DNA of 64,000 nucleotides from Cellulomonas cellasea (lineage in GTDB: Bacteria; Actinomycetota; Actinomycetes; Actinomycetales; Cellulomonadaceae). The notes under the pieces were generated by a model, which was given only the letters and a program-made list of their open reading frames with translations, ran no database searches and had not been told where the DNA came from. The translations under genes were made by a program, and so were the position numbers. This document shows positions 1 to 8,640 of this stretch, piece by piece (positions within the stretch are counted from its first letter, which is position 1; every line of letters begins with the position of its first letter). The stretch lies in the NCBI RefSeq assembly GCF_030372105.1, contig NZ_JAUDBQ010000001.1, positions 62,001 through 126,000 of the forward strand. Direction: 5' to 3'.

Positions 1-67
1 CGCGCCCGCTCCCGGCCGCCGTAGGTTCGTGATGCTCGCTCCCCACCCCTGCATCCGAGGACGTCAC

Positions 68-1027
68 ATGATCGAGGCACGCGGCCTGACCAAGAGGTAC
101 GGGTCCAAGACTGCCGTCGACGGCATCAGCTTCACCGTCCAGCCGGGCAAGGTCACCGGCTTCCTGGGCCCGAACGGCGCCGGCAAGTCCACCACCATGC
201 GCATGATCGTGGGGCTCGACCGCCCCACCGCCGGCGATGTCACGGTCAACGGCCGACCGTTCGCCGATCACCAGGCCCCCCTGCACGAGGTCGGCGCCCT
301 GCTCGACGCGAAGGCCGTGCACACGGGGCGCAGCGCCGCGAACCACCTGGCCGCGATGGCCGCCACGCACGGCATCGGCAAGTCCCGGGTGCGCGAGGTC
401 ATCGAGATGACCGGCCTGGGAACCGTCGCCGGCAAGCGCGTCGGCGGGTTCTCGCTCGGCATGGGCCAGCGCCTGGGCATCGCGTCGGCGCTGCTCGGCG
501 ACCCGCGCACGCTCATCCTCGACGAGCCGGTCAACGGCCTCGACCCCGAGGGCGTGCTGTGGGTGCGCAACCTCGTGCGGTTCCTCGCCTCCGAGGGCCG
601 CACCGTGTTCCTGTCCTCGCACCTGATGAGCGAGATGGCGCTGACCGCCGACCACATCATCGTCATCGGGCGCGGGCGCATCATCGCGGACGCCCCGGTG
701 CAGGACATCGTGGCCCGCGCCACCGGCACCACCGTCCGGGTGCGCACCCCGCACGCGACCCAGCTCGCCGAGCTGCTGCGCGCCCCCGACGTGACCATCT
801 CCACCTCGGCGCCCGGCCTGCTCGAGGTCACCGGCTCCACCGCCGTGACCATCGGGGAGACCGCCGCCGCCGCCCAGCTCGTGCTGCACGAGCTCACCCC
901 GGTCGCCGCGTCCCTCGAGGACGCCTACATGTCCCTGACCGCCGACTCCGTCGAGTACCACTCGACCTCGACCGGCCTGCCCACGCCGGTCGGCGCAGCG
1001 TCCGGCGTGACCTCTGAGGAGAACTGA
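68..1027 (+). CDS. ABC transporter ATP-binding protein (ABC-2 exporter)
   Basis: This is the nucleotide-binding subunit of an ABC exporter; it hydrolyses ATP on the cytoplasmic side to drive the permease that follows. A Walker A motif GPNGAGKST lies near residues 34-42, the signature FSLGMGQ near 128-134, Walker B LILDE near 149-153 and the H-loop histidine near 185. The 319-residue protein carries a C-terminal extension of about 100 residues, as in DrrA/BcrA-type ATPases. An in-frame ATG 39 bases further upstream was rejected because homologues begin at MIEARGLTKRYG and a GAGGA stretch precedes this ATG. Its stop overlaps the permease start by one base, and a two-component system follows, a common layout for stress- or antibiotic-responsive exporters. 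The substrate cannot be read from sequence. Confidence 0.93.
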   Translation: MIEARGLTKRYGSKTAVDGISFTVQPGKVTGFLGPNGAGKSTTMRMIVGLDRPTAGDVTVNGRPFADHQAPLHEVGALLDAKAVHTGRSAANHLAAMAATHGIGKSRVREVIEMTGLGTVAGKRVGGFSLGMGQRLGIASALLGDPRTLILDEPVNGLDPEGVLWVRNLVRFLASEGRTVFLSSHLMSEMALTADHIIVIGRGRIIADAPVQDIVARATGTTVRVRTPHATQLAELLRAPDVTISTSAPGLLEVTGSTAVTIGETAAAAQLVLHELTPVAASLEDAYMSLTADSVEYHSTSTGLPTPVGAASGVTSEEN

Positions 1028-1896
1028 TGAGCACCACGACGCTGGCCGCGGGGACGACGCCGGCCACCACCTCCGCCGGGCGGGCGGCGCGCCCCGGCGT
1101 GACGTTCGGGCGCCTGGTCGTCGCCGAGTGGATCAAGTTCCGCTCACTGCGCTCGACCTGGTGGACCCTCGCCCTGGCCGTCCTCGGCATGGTCGGGATC
1201 AGCTTGATCTTCTCGATCGGCGTGCGCTCGAACGCGGTCACCGCCGAGGGGGACGAGGGCAGCATGCTCGGCGTCCTGGTGATCGTCTTCGGCTACTCCG
1301 CCGCCCAACTCGCGCTCGCCGTCCTCGGCGCCCTGAGCATCACCGGCGAGTACTCCACCGGGATGATCCGCTCCACCCTCACGGCGGCCCCGCGCCGGCT
1401 GCCCGCGCTGTGGGCGAAGCTGCTGGTGCTCACCGTCGTGACGGTGGTCGTCTCCGTCGTCGGCCTCACGCTGTCCTACCTCGTGACGCTCCCGCTGCTC
1501 TCGGGCACGGGCGTGAGCCTGGACTTCGGCGACAGCGAGACGGTGCGCGCCATCGCGGGCGTGCCGCTCTACCTCACGGCCATCACGTTGCTGGCCTTCG
1601 CCATCGGCGCGATCATGCGGCACTCGGCGGGGGCCATCACCACCACGCTCGGCATCATGCTGGTCCTGCCCATGGTGTTCAGCATCCTCGGGGTGTTCTT
1701 CAGCTGGGCGGCGCGCGTCGCCGCCTACCTGCCCACGACCGCCGGCGAGCAGATCATGTCGTTCGGCGGGATGTCGGGCGGCGGCATGGTCTCGGACGTG
1801 TCGCTGGCCCCGTGGGCGGGCATCGGACTGCTCGGCGGCTACGTCGTCGTGCTCCTCGCGGTCGCGGCTGTGCTCATGCGCCGGAGGGACGCCTGA
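1027..1896 (+). CDS. ABC-2 type transporter permease
   Basis: A 289-residue membrane protein that forms the translocation path of the exporter with the preceding ATPase. After a 20-residue Ala/Thr-rich start, the motif LVVAEWIKFRSLRSTWW is the usual cytoplasmic entry of ABC-2 permeases. About six hydrophobic segments follow, including a GEYSTGMIRSTL element between the second and third, which is typical of the family. The protein ends in a short basic tail, RRRDA. It is translationally coupled to the ATPase (TGATG) and lies ahead of a histidine kinase and response regulator that probably control it. Confidence 0.92.
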   Translation: MSTTTLAAGTTPATTSAGRAARPGVTFGRLVVAEWIKFRSLRSTWWTLALAVLGMVGISLIFSIGVRSNAVTAEGDEGSMLGVLVIVFGYSAAQLALAVLGALSITGEYSTGMIRSTLTAAPRRLPALWAKLLVLTVVTVVVSVVGLTLSYLVTLPLLSGTGVSLDFGDSETVRAIAGVPLYLTAITLLAFAIGAIMRHSAGAITTTLGIMLVLPMVFSILGVFFSWAARVAAYLPTTAGEQIMSFGGMSGGGMVSDVSLAPWAGIGLLGGYVVVLLAVAAVLMRRRDA

Positions 1897-2078
1897 GCGA
1901 CGTCGCGCCCCTGGCGCCGGGTCGGGCACTGCCCGACCCGGCGCCCTCGTCTGCCGCCCTCCCCCGCACGGGCGTCGCGCGGAGCCAGCCCACCGCGCTG
2001 AGGCCGGCGCCGTTCAGCGAGCAGAACGCCCGGCACGGCGGCCCTGTCCGGCGCTGGGTCTGGCGCCATCCGGTGGCG

Positions 2079-3227
2079 ATGGACTGGCTCGTCGCCGGGA
2101 GCTTCGCCGCCGCCGGCGTGCTGAACTCGCTGGTGGTCGACGGCCCTCGGTCGGTCGCCATGCTGCCGGTGGTCCTGGCTGGCGCGGCCGCGCTGCTCGC
2201 CCGGCGCCAGCGCCCCGAGGCCATGCTCGCGGTGCTCTCGCTGCTCGGCGCGATCGCCCTGGCCCTCACGGCCAGCCTGTCCAGCTTCGACCTCGCCGCG
2301 GCCTTCGGCCTGTACGCCGTCGCCGCCGTGCGCACACCCCGCGTCGCCTGGACCGCGTTCGGCCTCTCCGCCGGCGCGACAACCCTGGCGGTGCTCGCCT
2401 TCGCCCCGTCGAAGCTCTCAGGCGAGGTGGGCGTCTACCTCGTCCTCGGGTTCGCGGCGCTCGCGATCGGCGCCTCGGCCCGCAACCGCCGCCTGCACGT
2501 CGCCGACCTGGTGGACCGGGCCAACGCGCTCGCCCGCGAGACCGAGCAGCGCGCCCAGCTCGCCAGCGCCGACGAGCGCGCCCGGATCGCCCGCGAGATG
2601 CACGACATCGTGGCGCACAGCCTGTCGGTGATGGTCGCGCTGGCCGACGGCGCCGGGGCCTCGATCGCCAAGTCCCCGGCCAGCGCCCAGGCGGCGGTCG
2701 ACCAGCTCTCCGAGACCGGGCGCGCCGCGTTGGCCGACATGCGCCGCGTGCTCAGCGTGCTGCGGGACGCCGACGCCCAGTACGGCCCCACGCCCGGCGA
2801 GACCGACCTGGACGAGCTGGTCGGCCGGTTCCGGCTGGCCGGCATGGCGGTGCAGCTCTCGGTCTCAGGCGCCGGCCTCCCGCCGGACACCGGACTGCAG
2901 CTCGCCGTCTACCGCATCGTCCAGGAGTCCCTGACGAATGCCCTGCGCCATGCGCGCGCCGGCCACGTGGTGGTGGCGATCACGCGCACGGACCTCACGA
3001 TCATGGTCGAGGTCACCGACGACGGCGGCATGGGCGTCGGCCGCCGCCCCGCGCCCGAGACGGAGCCCGGCGGTGGACGCGGCGTCATCGGGATGCGCGA
3101 ACGCGCGACGATCTATGGCGGGACCGTCGAGGCCGGGCCGCACGGGGCCGGCTGGCGGGTGCGGGCCGTGCTGCCGTGGGACGCCCCGCACGACGGCCTG
3201 ACGACGAGGGATGAGGGGACGACGTGA
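2079..3227 (+). CDS. NarL-family sensor histidine kinase
   Basis: A membrane sensor kinase that autophosphorylates and passes phosphate to the response regulator encoded next. The N-terminal third is hydrophobic with about five membrane segments and no large extracytoplasmic domain, suggesting it senses membrane state. The HisKA_3 box EMHDIVAHSLSVM puts the phospho-acceptor histidine near residue 175. The HATPase_c region shows an N-box (QESLTNALRHA) and a glycine-rich GGGRGVIGMRER lid. The start is uncertain: the reading frame stays open with coding-like codons back to the permease stop, but no ATG, GTG or TTG occurs before the GTG at 2073 and this ATG. A CTG start coupled to the permease at 1893 is possible, because homologues usually have a basic stretch before the first membrane segment. 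The stop overlaps the regulator start (GTGA). Confidence 0.88.
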   Translation: MDWLVAGSFAAAGVLNSLVVDGPRSVAMLPVVLAGAAALLARRQRPEAMLAVLSLLGAIALALTASLSSFDLAAAFGLYAVAAVRTPRVAWTAFGLSAGATTLAVLAFAPSKLSGEVGVYLVLGFAALAIGASARNRRLHVADLVDRANALARETEQRAQLASADERARIAREMHDIVAHSLSVMVALADGAGASIAKSPASAQAAVDQLSETGRAALADMRRVLSVLRDADAQYGPTPGETDLDELVGRFRLAGMAVQLSVSGAGLPPDTGLQLAVYRIVQESLTNALRHARAGHVVVAITRTDLTIMVEVTDDGGMGVGRRPAPETEPGGGRGVIGMRERATIYGGTVEAGPHGAGWRVRAVLPWDAPHDGLTTRDEGTT

Positions 3228-3919
3228 CACACGGCCAGACCCAGGAGCCGGTGCGAGTGCTGCTCGTCGACGACCAGGCGCTGATGCGCATGGGCTTCCG
3301 ACTGGTGCTCGAGGCCGAGGACGGCATCGAGGTGGTCGGCGAGGCCGGGGACGGCGCCAGCGCGGTGCGGCAGGCGGCGGTGCTGCGGCCCGACGTGGTG
3401 CTGATGGACGTCCGGATGCCTGGCATGAACGGCATCGAGGCCACCGAGCAGGTCGTCGCGGCGGGCACGGGCGTGCGGGTGCTGATCCTCACGACGTTCG
3501 ACCTCGACGAGTACGCATTCGCCGCGCTGCGGGCCGGCGCCAGCGGGTTCCTGTTGAAGGACGCCCGCCCGGCCGAGCTCGTCGCCGCGATCCGCGCTGT
3601 GGCCACCGGCGACGCCGTCGTGTCGCCGCGCGTCACCCGCCGCATGCTCGAGATGTTCTCCGACCGGCTGCCCGACGGTCGCACGGCGGATGGCGCGGCG
3701 GCGGCGGCCGACCCGCGCCTGTCCCAGCTCACCAGCCGCGAGGCCGAGGTGCTGCGCACCGTCGCCGAGGGCATGTCCAACGCGGAGATCGCCGAGCGGC
3801 TGTTCCTCTCCGAGGCGACGGTGAAGACGCACGTCGGGCGGATCCTCGCCAAGCTCCAGGTGCGGGACCGGGTGCAGGCCGTCGTGCTCGCCTACGAGAC
3901 GGGCCTGGTCGGCCGCTGA
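3224..3919 (+). CDS. LuxR/NarL-type response regulator
   Basis: A DNA-binding response regulator, partner of the kinase it overlaps by four bases. The receiver domain has the acidic pair VDDQ near residues 15-18, the phospho-acceptor Asp in LMDVRMPG near residue 62 and the conserved lysine in LLKDARP. A linker rich in Ala and Asp leads to a LuxR-type helix-turn-helix (LTSREAEVL...SNAEIAERL...VKTHVGRIL) in the last 60 residues. The GTG start is set by the overlap and by the receiver domain beginning at residue 10. It probably controls the upstream ABC exporter; no operator was identified. Confidence 0.93.
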   Translation: MTHGQTQEPVRVLLVDDQALMRMGFRLVLEAEDGIEVVGEAGDGASAVRQAAVLRPDVVLMDVRMPGMNGIEATEQVVAAGTGVRVLILTTFDLDEYAFAALRAGASGFLLKDARPAELVAAIRAVATGDAVVSPRVTRRMLEMFSDRLPDGRTADGAAAAADPRLSQLTSREAEVLRTVAEGMSNAEIAERLFLSEATVKTHVGRILAKLQVRDRVQAVVLAYETGLVGR

Positions 3920-4009
3920 GCGTCCGGGGGTGGGCGCCTGAGGCACGCCACAGCGAGTCCGCCTAGTCTCAAGTGGCCCACCAGCCTCCCCTGCTGAGAC
4001 GAGTGAGAC

Positions 4010-4873
4010 ATGTCGGCCCCCGCCGCACGCCCCCGACCGACCGCCCTGCGCGCCACAGTGCTGCGCGCCGAACGGCTCACCCCCACGTTGGTGCGCCTCG
4101 TGCTGGGCGGCCCCGGGATGGCCTCGTTCACCCCGTCCGAGCACGCCGACTCCTACGTCAAGCTCGTGTTCCTGCCCTCGGCCCCCGCCGAGCTGCCGCT
4201 GGCGCCCGATGGCCGGGTGGACCTCGACGCGGTGCGCGCGGCGCTGCCCGCCGACCAGCAGCCCCGGCTGCGCAGCTACACGGTGCGATCCTTCGACCCG
4301 CAGGCGCTCGAGCTCGTCATCGACGTGGTGGTGCACGGCGAGGACGGCATCGCGGGCCCTTGGGCGGCCACCGCCGAGCCGGGTGACGAGATCCTCGTCG
4401 TCGGGCCCGGCGGCGCCTACTCCCCGGCCGCCGACGCCGACTGGCACCTGCTGATCGGCGACACCAGCGCGCTGCCGGCCATCGCCGTGGCTCTGGAGCG
4501 CCTGGGGCAGGACGCGCGGGGGCACGCCCTCATCGAGGTGCACGACACCGAGGAGGAGGTCCCCCTCACCGCGCCCGAGGGCGTGCGGGTGCAGTGGGTG
4601 CGCCGCGGCCACGGCGTCGTGGGGCTCGCGCTCGTCGAGGCCGTGCGGGACCTGCCGTGGCCGGACGGCGTCGCGCACGCCTTCGTGCACGGCGAGGCGG
4701 GCACCATCAAGGAGCTGCGCCACCACCTGCGCGCCGAGCGGGGGATCGCCCGGGACCGGCTGTCCATCTCCGGGTACTGGCGCCTGGGCGCGGACGACGA
4801 GGCGTGGCGGGCGGCCAAGAAGGCGTGGATCGGCGCCATCGAGGCTGACGAGCAGGCCGCCGGGCTCGACTGA
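4010..4873 (+). CDS. Siderophore-interacting protein (FAD-dependent ferric reductase)
   Basis: A cytoplasmic flavoprotein of the SIP family, which releases iron from ferric siderophores by reduction. Residues 10-130 form the FAD-binding barrel with the signature RSYTVRSF near 88-95. Residues 140-270 form the NAD(P)H-type C-terminal domain, ending in the diagnostic GEAGTIKELRHHLR and ISGYWRLGADDEAW. The 287-residue length is normal. It stands alone between other operons. Short TCTCA/TGAGA inverted repeats lie in the 60 bases before the start; they may be regulatory but do not resemble a known iron box. Confidence 0.9.
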   Translation: MSAPAARPRPTALRATVLRAERLTPTLVRLVLGGPGMASFTPSEHADSYVKLVFLPSAPAELPLAPDGRVDLDAVRAALPADQQPRLRSYTVRSFDPQALELVIDVVVHGEDGIAGPWAATAEPGDEILVVGPGGAYSPAADADWHLLIGDTSALPAIAVALERLGQDARGHALIEVHDTEEEVPLTAPEGVRVQWVRRGHGVVGLALVEAVRDLPWPDGVAHAFVHGEAGTIKELRHHLRAERGIARDRLSISGYWRLGADDEAWRAAKKAWIGAIEADEQAAGLD

Positions 4874-4934
4874 GCGAACCGCTTCGATTCTCGAGACGAC
4901 CGACGCCCCGCTCCCCTAGGGTTCCGGGAGGCAT

Positions 4935-4953
4935 GCCGGCCGAGGAGGCCGGC
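4935..4953 (+). repeat. Small hairpin before the PLDc_N-like gene
   Basis: A perfect 7-bp inverted repeat (GCCGGCC / GGCCGGC) with a GAGGA loop lies about 20 bases upstream of the next ATG. A TAGGGT hexamer just before it could be a -10 element, which would place the hairpin in the 5' leader. It ends before the AAGGAG ribosome-binding site, so it does not mask it. Confidence 0.4.
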
Positions 4954-4972
4954 CCTCGTCACAAGGAGAGTC

Positions 4973-5383
4973 ATGCGCAACCTGCTGGTGCTGGTCCAGG
5001 TCGCGATCCTCGTCTACTGCCTGATCGACTGCATCCAGTCCGACTCCGACCGCATCCGGAACCTGCCCAAGATCGTCTGGGTCATGCTCATCGTGTTCGT
5101 GCCGGTCATCGGCGGGGTGGCGTGGCTCGTCGCGGGCAGGCCGGAGCGGGCGCCCCGCGGCCGCGCGCCGTGGCCCTCGACGACCACCGCCGGCTTCCCC
5201 GAGTACGAGCGTCCACGACCCGTCGCCCCAGATGACGACCCCGAGTTCCTCGCCGGGCTGCGCCGCTCGAACACCGAGCACGAGAAGATGCTGGGCGACT
5301 GGGAGGCGCGGCTGCGGGAGCGCGAGGAACGGCTCAAGCGCCAGGAGGCCGACGACGACGACGCGCCGCGGCCGGGCGCCTGA
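4973..5383 (+). CDS. Small membrane protein with PLDc_N-like domain
   Basis: A 136-residue protein with two predicted membrane segments, about residues 3-20 and 34-54, separated by a short charged loop (QSDSDRIRNLPK). This is the pattern of the phospholipase D N-terminal domain (PLDc_N) found alone in many actinobacteria. The C-terminal half is hydrophilic and includes a charged stretch near 100-125 (WEARLREREERLKRQEADDD) likely to form a coiled coil. The start has a clear AAGGAG site six bases upstream. No enzymatic residues are present, and the function is unknown. Confidence 0.8.
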   Translation: MRNLLVLVQVAILVYCLIDCIQSDSDRIRNLPKIVWVMLIVFVPVIGGVAWLVAGRPERAPRGRAPWPSTTTAGFPEYERPRPVAPDDDPEFLAGLRRSNTEHEKMLGDWEARLREREERLKRQEADDDDAPRPGA

Positions 5384-5395
5384 GCCGCACGCCTG

Positions 5396-5469
5396 TGCCC
5401 CCGGCGGGTTTCGAACCCGCACTGGACCGGGTTTAAGCCGGTTGCCTCTGCCGGTTGGGCTACGGGGGC
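5396..5469 (-). tRNA. tRNA-Leu(UAA), class I-shaped
   Basis: On the minus strand this 74-base element folds into a complete cloverleaf. It has a 7-bp acceptor stem (GCCCCCG/CGGGGGC), a D-arm with GG in the loop, an anticodon arm ACCGG/CCGGT with loop CTTAAAC, a 5-base variable loop CCAGT, and a T-arm GCGGG/CCCGC with loop TTCGAAA. The discriminator base is A. The anticodon reads UAA, which would decode UUA leucine. Canonical bacterial leucine tRNAs are class II with a long variable arm, so the short variable loop is odd. CCA is not encoded. Confidence 0.85.
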
Positions 5470-5541
5470 CAGCCCACATCCTGCCAGGAGGTGGTGCTGG
5501 CGCCCGTCGCCCCACCGGCTAGCGGCGGGCCCGCAGGCCGG

Positions 5542-6972
5542 TCAGACGCCGACGCTCGTCGTCGCCTCGGCTGCCGGCTCGGCCGGGCGGGGCTTCGGCG
5601 GGACCGACGCGGCGCGGAACTCGGCGCGCGGGTCGTGCAGCGAGCCCAGCGAGACGACCTCGCGGCGGAGCAGCAGCGAGCCCGTCCAGCCGGCCATGAT
5701 GCGGACCTTGCGGTTGAAGGTCGGCATCGCGAAGACGTGGTACGTGCGGTGCAGCACCCAGGCGAGGAAGCCGCGGACCTTGATGCGGCCGAACATCTGC
5801 GCGACGCCCTTGTACATGCCGAGCGACGCGACGGCGCCGACGTTCTTGTGCTTGTACGGCGTGGGCTCCGCGCTGCGGAGCACGTTCGCCAGGTTGTCGC
5901 CGAGGCGCTTGGCCTGGCGCAGGGCGTGCTGGGCGTTCGGCGGGCAGAACTTGCCCGGGTTGTACAGGTCGGGCACGGCTGCGCAGTCGCCGGCGGAGTA
6001 CGCGTCGGGCACCACGGCGCCGTCGGCGTCGACGACCTGGAGGGTCGCGGAGCAGGTCACGCGGCCGAGCTTGTCGAGCGGCAGGTCGGAGTCCTGCAGC
6101 ACCGGGTTGGCCTTGACGCCGGCCGTCCACACGATGGTGTCGCTGTCGAACTCGAGCCCGTTGGAGAGCACGACGTGGCCGTCGACGCAGGAGTTGAGGA
6201 ACGTGGACAGGTGGATCTCGATGTCCCGCTTGCGCAGTTGCTCGAGGGTGTACCCGCCCAGCTCGTCGCTGACCTCGGGCAGGATGCGCTGCGAGCCCTC
6301 GACGAGCACGAAGCGCAGCTCGGACTGCTCGATCTGCTTGTAGTAGCGCACCGTGGCGCGGGCCATGTCCTCGACCTCGCCGAGCGCCTCGACGCCGGCG
6401 AACCCGCCGCCCACGAACGTGAAGGTGAGCATGCGGCGGCGCAGTTCCGGGTCCCACGTGGAGGCGGCCACGTCGATGCGGTCCAGCACGTGGTTGCGCA
6501 CCGCGATGGCCTCTTCGACGTTCTTGAAGCCGATGCCCTGCTCCGCCAGCCCCGGGATGGGCAGCGTGCGGGCGACGGAGCCGAGGCCCACGACCAGGTG
6601 GTCGTAGGTGATCCAGTACGGCTCGCCCTCCTCGGGGATGATCTGCACGGTGCGGTCGCCGTGCTTGATCTCGCCGACCTTGCCCTGCAGCACGTCCACG
6701 CCCTTGAGGGCACGGCGGTGCGGGGCCACGATGTGGCGCGGGTCGATGGACCCGGCGGCGGCCTCGGGCAGGAACGGCTGGTACGTCATGTACGGGCGCG
6801 GGTCGACGACCACGATGGCCGCCTCGCGCCGGCCCAGGCGCTTGCGCAGGCGCCGCGCCGAGTAGAGGCCGACGGTGCCGCCGCCCAGGATCACGATGCG
6901 CGGGACCTTGCGGGGACGGGGCGCGGGAGCCTGTGCGCGGGCAGCATCAACGGGGGTGGCAACCTGAGGCAT
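5542..6972 (-). CDS. ndh: Type II NADH dehydrogenase (NDH-2)
   Basis: A membrane-associated flavoenzyme that passes electrons from NADH to menaquinone without pumping protons. After a 24-residue Pro/Ala-rich start, an FAD-binding Rossmann motif (VILGGGTVGLYSA) lies near residues 27-39. A second dinucleotide fold (FVGGGFAGVEALGE) lies near 190. The FAD-proximal motif SAGDCAAVPD and the C-terminal amphipathic region are also present. The 476-residue length is normal for the actinobacterial enzyme. No Shine-Dalgarno sequence precedes the ATG; instead a TAACCT hexamer lies exactly six bases upstream, suggesting a leaderless transcript. The gene is monocistronic. Confidence 0.93.
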   Translation of the reverse strand: MPQVATPVDAARAQAPAPRPRKVPRIVILGGGTVGLYSARRLRKRLGRREAAIVVVDPRPYMTYQPFLPEAAAGSIDPRHIVAPHRRALKGVDVLQGKVGEIKHGDRTVQIIPEEGEPYWITYDHLVVGLGSVARTLPIPGLAEQGIGFKNVEEAIAVRNHVLDRIDVAASTWDPELRRRMLTFTFVGGGFAGVEALGEVEDMARATVRYYKQIEQSELRFVLVEGSQRILPEVSDELGGYTLEQLRKRDIEIHLSTFLNSCVDGHVVLSNGLEFDSDTIVWTAGVKANPVLQDSDLPLDKLGRVTCSATLQVVDADGAVVPDAYSAGDCAAVPDLYNPGKFCPPNAQHALRQAKRLGDNLANVLRSAEPTPYKHKNVGAVASLGMYKGVAQMFGRIKVRGFLAWVLHRTYHVFAMPTFNRKVRIMAGWTGSLLLRREVVSLGSLHDPRAEFRAASVPPKPRPAEPAAEATTSVGV

Positions 6973-6978
6973 GATTCG

Positions 6979-6984
6979 AGGTTA
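6979..6984 (-). promoter_or_regulatory. Putative -10 element of a leaderless ndh transcript
   Basis: Read on the minus strand the hexamer is TAACCT. It ends six bases before the ndh ATG, so transcription would begin at the A of the start codon. The absence of any Shine-Dalgarno match supports this. A clear -35 element is not evident. Confidence 0.45.
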
Positions 6985-7074
6985 AACCCCGCCCGGACAG
7001 GGAAAAACCGGATCCGACGTGATCCCGCGCACACGTGGCCGCCACGCTCTCAGCGCGCGGCGGCCGCGCGGCGG

Positions 7075-8295
7075 TCACGGCGCTGCGGGCGCTGGGCCGG
7101 CGGGCGCGGGCACACCGCCCTCCGCCGGGGTCGTGGCCGGGTCTGGCGTGCCAGGGTCGGGTGTGGCGGCGTCGGTCGCCGTGTCGGACGGGGCGCCGTT
7201 GGTGGCAGCGTCACCGGGCGCCTGCTCCTCGACGGTCACGGTCGAGGCGAGCGCCGGGGCCTTGGCGAACGGGCGCGGCGGGACGCGCAGCATCGAGCCT
7301 GGCACGAGCGTGGGACGCCCCTCGGCATCGGTGTCGTCACCGAAGTCGCTCATGGGCGCGCCGCGCTGCGGGTAGACGTTCCAGCGGGTGCGCCCGTCCT
7401 CGTCCTCCACTGACGTGAACCGCCACGGCTCGTCGACCCCGTAGAGGTTCCAGACGCCGAAGCCGTTGTCGACCATCGTCTGCACGGGCCGGCCGCGGTC
7501 GTCGTAGATCTGCACGTCGTCGAGCGGGTTGCCCTCCGCGTCGTACACGTAGAGGTTGCTCACCGCCATGCCGCCCACCACCACGCCGTCCCCGACGGCA
7601 GGGGCGTCCGCGTACTCGACGACTGTCTCGTAGCGGTACTCGACGTCGTGCGTCGAGAGGCTCGCCACGACGGGCAGGGCGGCGACCAGCGCGGCCACAG
7701 TCATGACCCTCGGCAACCGCCGCAGCCGGCCGGTCGGGACCCAGAGTCCGCGCCCCCACTGCACGCTCAGCAGGATGGCGGCGAGCATGAGCACGAAGAG
7801 CAGCGGATTGCCGAACGGCGCCCAGGTCATGCGCAGGCCCAACGGCGCGCCGAACACCGCGAACACGAGCTGGTACGCCATCCACCCGCGCAGCACCCAC
7901 GCGACGGGCAGCAGCACCGTGAGGAGCTCGCCCACCGGCGGCCACCAGGTCTGCGACCGCAGCACGTCGAAGCCCTCCACGCACGCCTCATAGGCGGAGC
8001 GGATCGGCAGGGTGAGCCACGGCCAGAACCCCCTGCGGCGCCGCGGCGCGACGGCGCCGTCCGGCAGCCCGGCGGCAGCGCGGAGCTCGGCGGCGTACGC
8101 GCGGGGCTCGCCGAACCTGGCGACCAGGTCGCCGGTGCCGGGCGCGTCGGCGAGGGCCTCGCCCAGGTCGGCCTCGAGCCCGTCGGTGAGGTCGTCGACC
8201 TGCTCGGGGGTGAGCCCCACGAGGTGGCGGCGCACCTCGGCGGCGTAGGTGTGGGCGTCGGTGATGACGCCGGGGCCTGCGTGCGTGCTGCTCAT
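7075..8295 (-). CDS. HAAS-domain membrane protein, PadR partner
   Basis: A 406-residue membrane protein encoded as a pair with the PadR regulator, overlapping it by four bases (ATGA). Residues 10-65 (HTYAAEVRRHLVGLTPEQVDDLTDGLEADL-like) match the HAAS signalling domain, the usual partner of PadR-type regulators. Three or four hydrophobic segments follow between about residues 120 and 215. A roughly 140-residue presumably extracytoplasmic region (YRYETVVEYADAP to NVYPQRG) comes next, with several YD/W motifs, and the C-terminus is rich in Pro and Ala. The longer open frame starting 54 bases upstream was rejected because the ATG used here is the one coupled to PadR. The signal sensed is unknown. 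Confidence 0.8.
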   Translation of the reverse strand: MSSTHAGPGVITDAHTYAAEVRRHLVGLTPEQVDDLTDGLEADLGEALADAPGTGDLVARFGEPRAYAAELRAAAGLPDGAVAPRRRRGFWPWLTLPIRSAYEACVEGFDVLRSQTWWPPVGELLTVLLPVAWVLRGWMAYQLVFAVFGAPLGLRMTWAPFGNPLLFVLMLAAILLSVQWGRGLWVPTGRLRRLPRVMTVAALVAALPVVASLSTHDVEYRYETVVEYADAPAVGDGVVVGGMAVSNLYVYDAEGNPLDDVQIYDDRGRPVQTMVDNGFGVWNLYGVDEPWRFTSVEDEDGRTRWNVYPQRGAPMSDFGDDTDAEGRPTLVPGSMLRVPPRPFAKAPALASTVTVEEQAPGDAATNGAPSDTATDAATPDPGTPDPATTPAEGGVPAPAGPAPAAP

Positions 8296-8621
8296 CGGGC
8301 AGTCTCCGTCTCCAGCAGGCGCGCCATGGTGCCTGCGAACTCGAACCAATCCTTGCGCTGCGCCTCGAGCATCGCCCGGCCCTGCGCGTTAATGCCGTAG
8401 TACTTGCGGTGCGGCCCCTCGTCGCTGGGCACGACGTAGGACGTGAGCGCCCCGGACGAGTACAGCCGGCGCAGCGTGCCGTACACCGACGCGTCGCCGA
8501 CCTGCTCGAGCCCCCCGGCCCGCAGCCGCCGCAGGACGTCGTAGCCGTAGCCGTCCTCCTCGGCGACCACCGCGAGGACCGCGACGTCGAGGACCCCCTT
8601 CAACAACTGGGTGGTGTCCAT
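8292..8621 (-). CDS. PadR-family transcriptional regulator
   Basis: A 109-residue winged-helix repressor of the PadR type. It starts MDTTQLLKGVLDVAVLAVVAEEDGYGYDVLRRL, the canonical PadR opening. It has the wing motif GDASVYGTLRRLYSSGAL and HRKYYGINAQGR, followed by a short C-terminal dimerisation helix. An AGGAGG sequence eight bases before the ATG fixes the start. It is transcribed ahead of the HAAS-domain protein and probably represses this two-gene unit. The leader contains a perfect 17-bp inverted repeat. Confidence 0.9.
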   Translation of the reverse strand: MDTTQLLKGVLDVAVLAVVAEEDGYGYDVLRRLRAGGLEQVGDASVYGTLRRLYSSGALTSYVVPSDEGPHRKYYGINAQGRAMLEAQRKDWFEFAGTMARLLETETAR

Positions 8622-8640
8622 GAGTGCCTCCTGGCGATTG

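Noticed and set aside
1128-2078. Open frame continuous with the histidine kinase running back through the permease gene
   Set aside because: The part inside 1128-1896 is an out-of-frame shadow of the permease. Only the part after 1896 may be real kinase N-terminus, as noted for that gene.
5384-5541. tRNA gene considered as an integration site for a genomic island
   Set aside because: The flanking genes are ordinary core genes, no integrase is present, and no second copy of the tRNA 3' end was noticed in the window.
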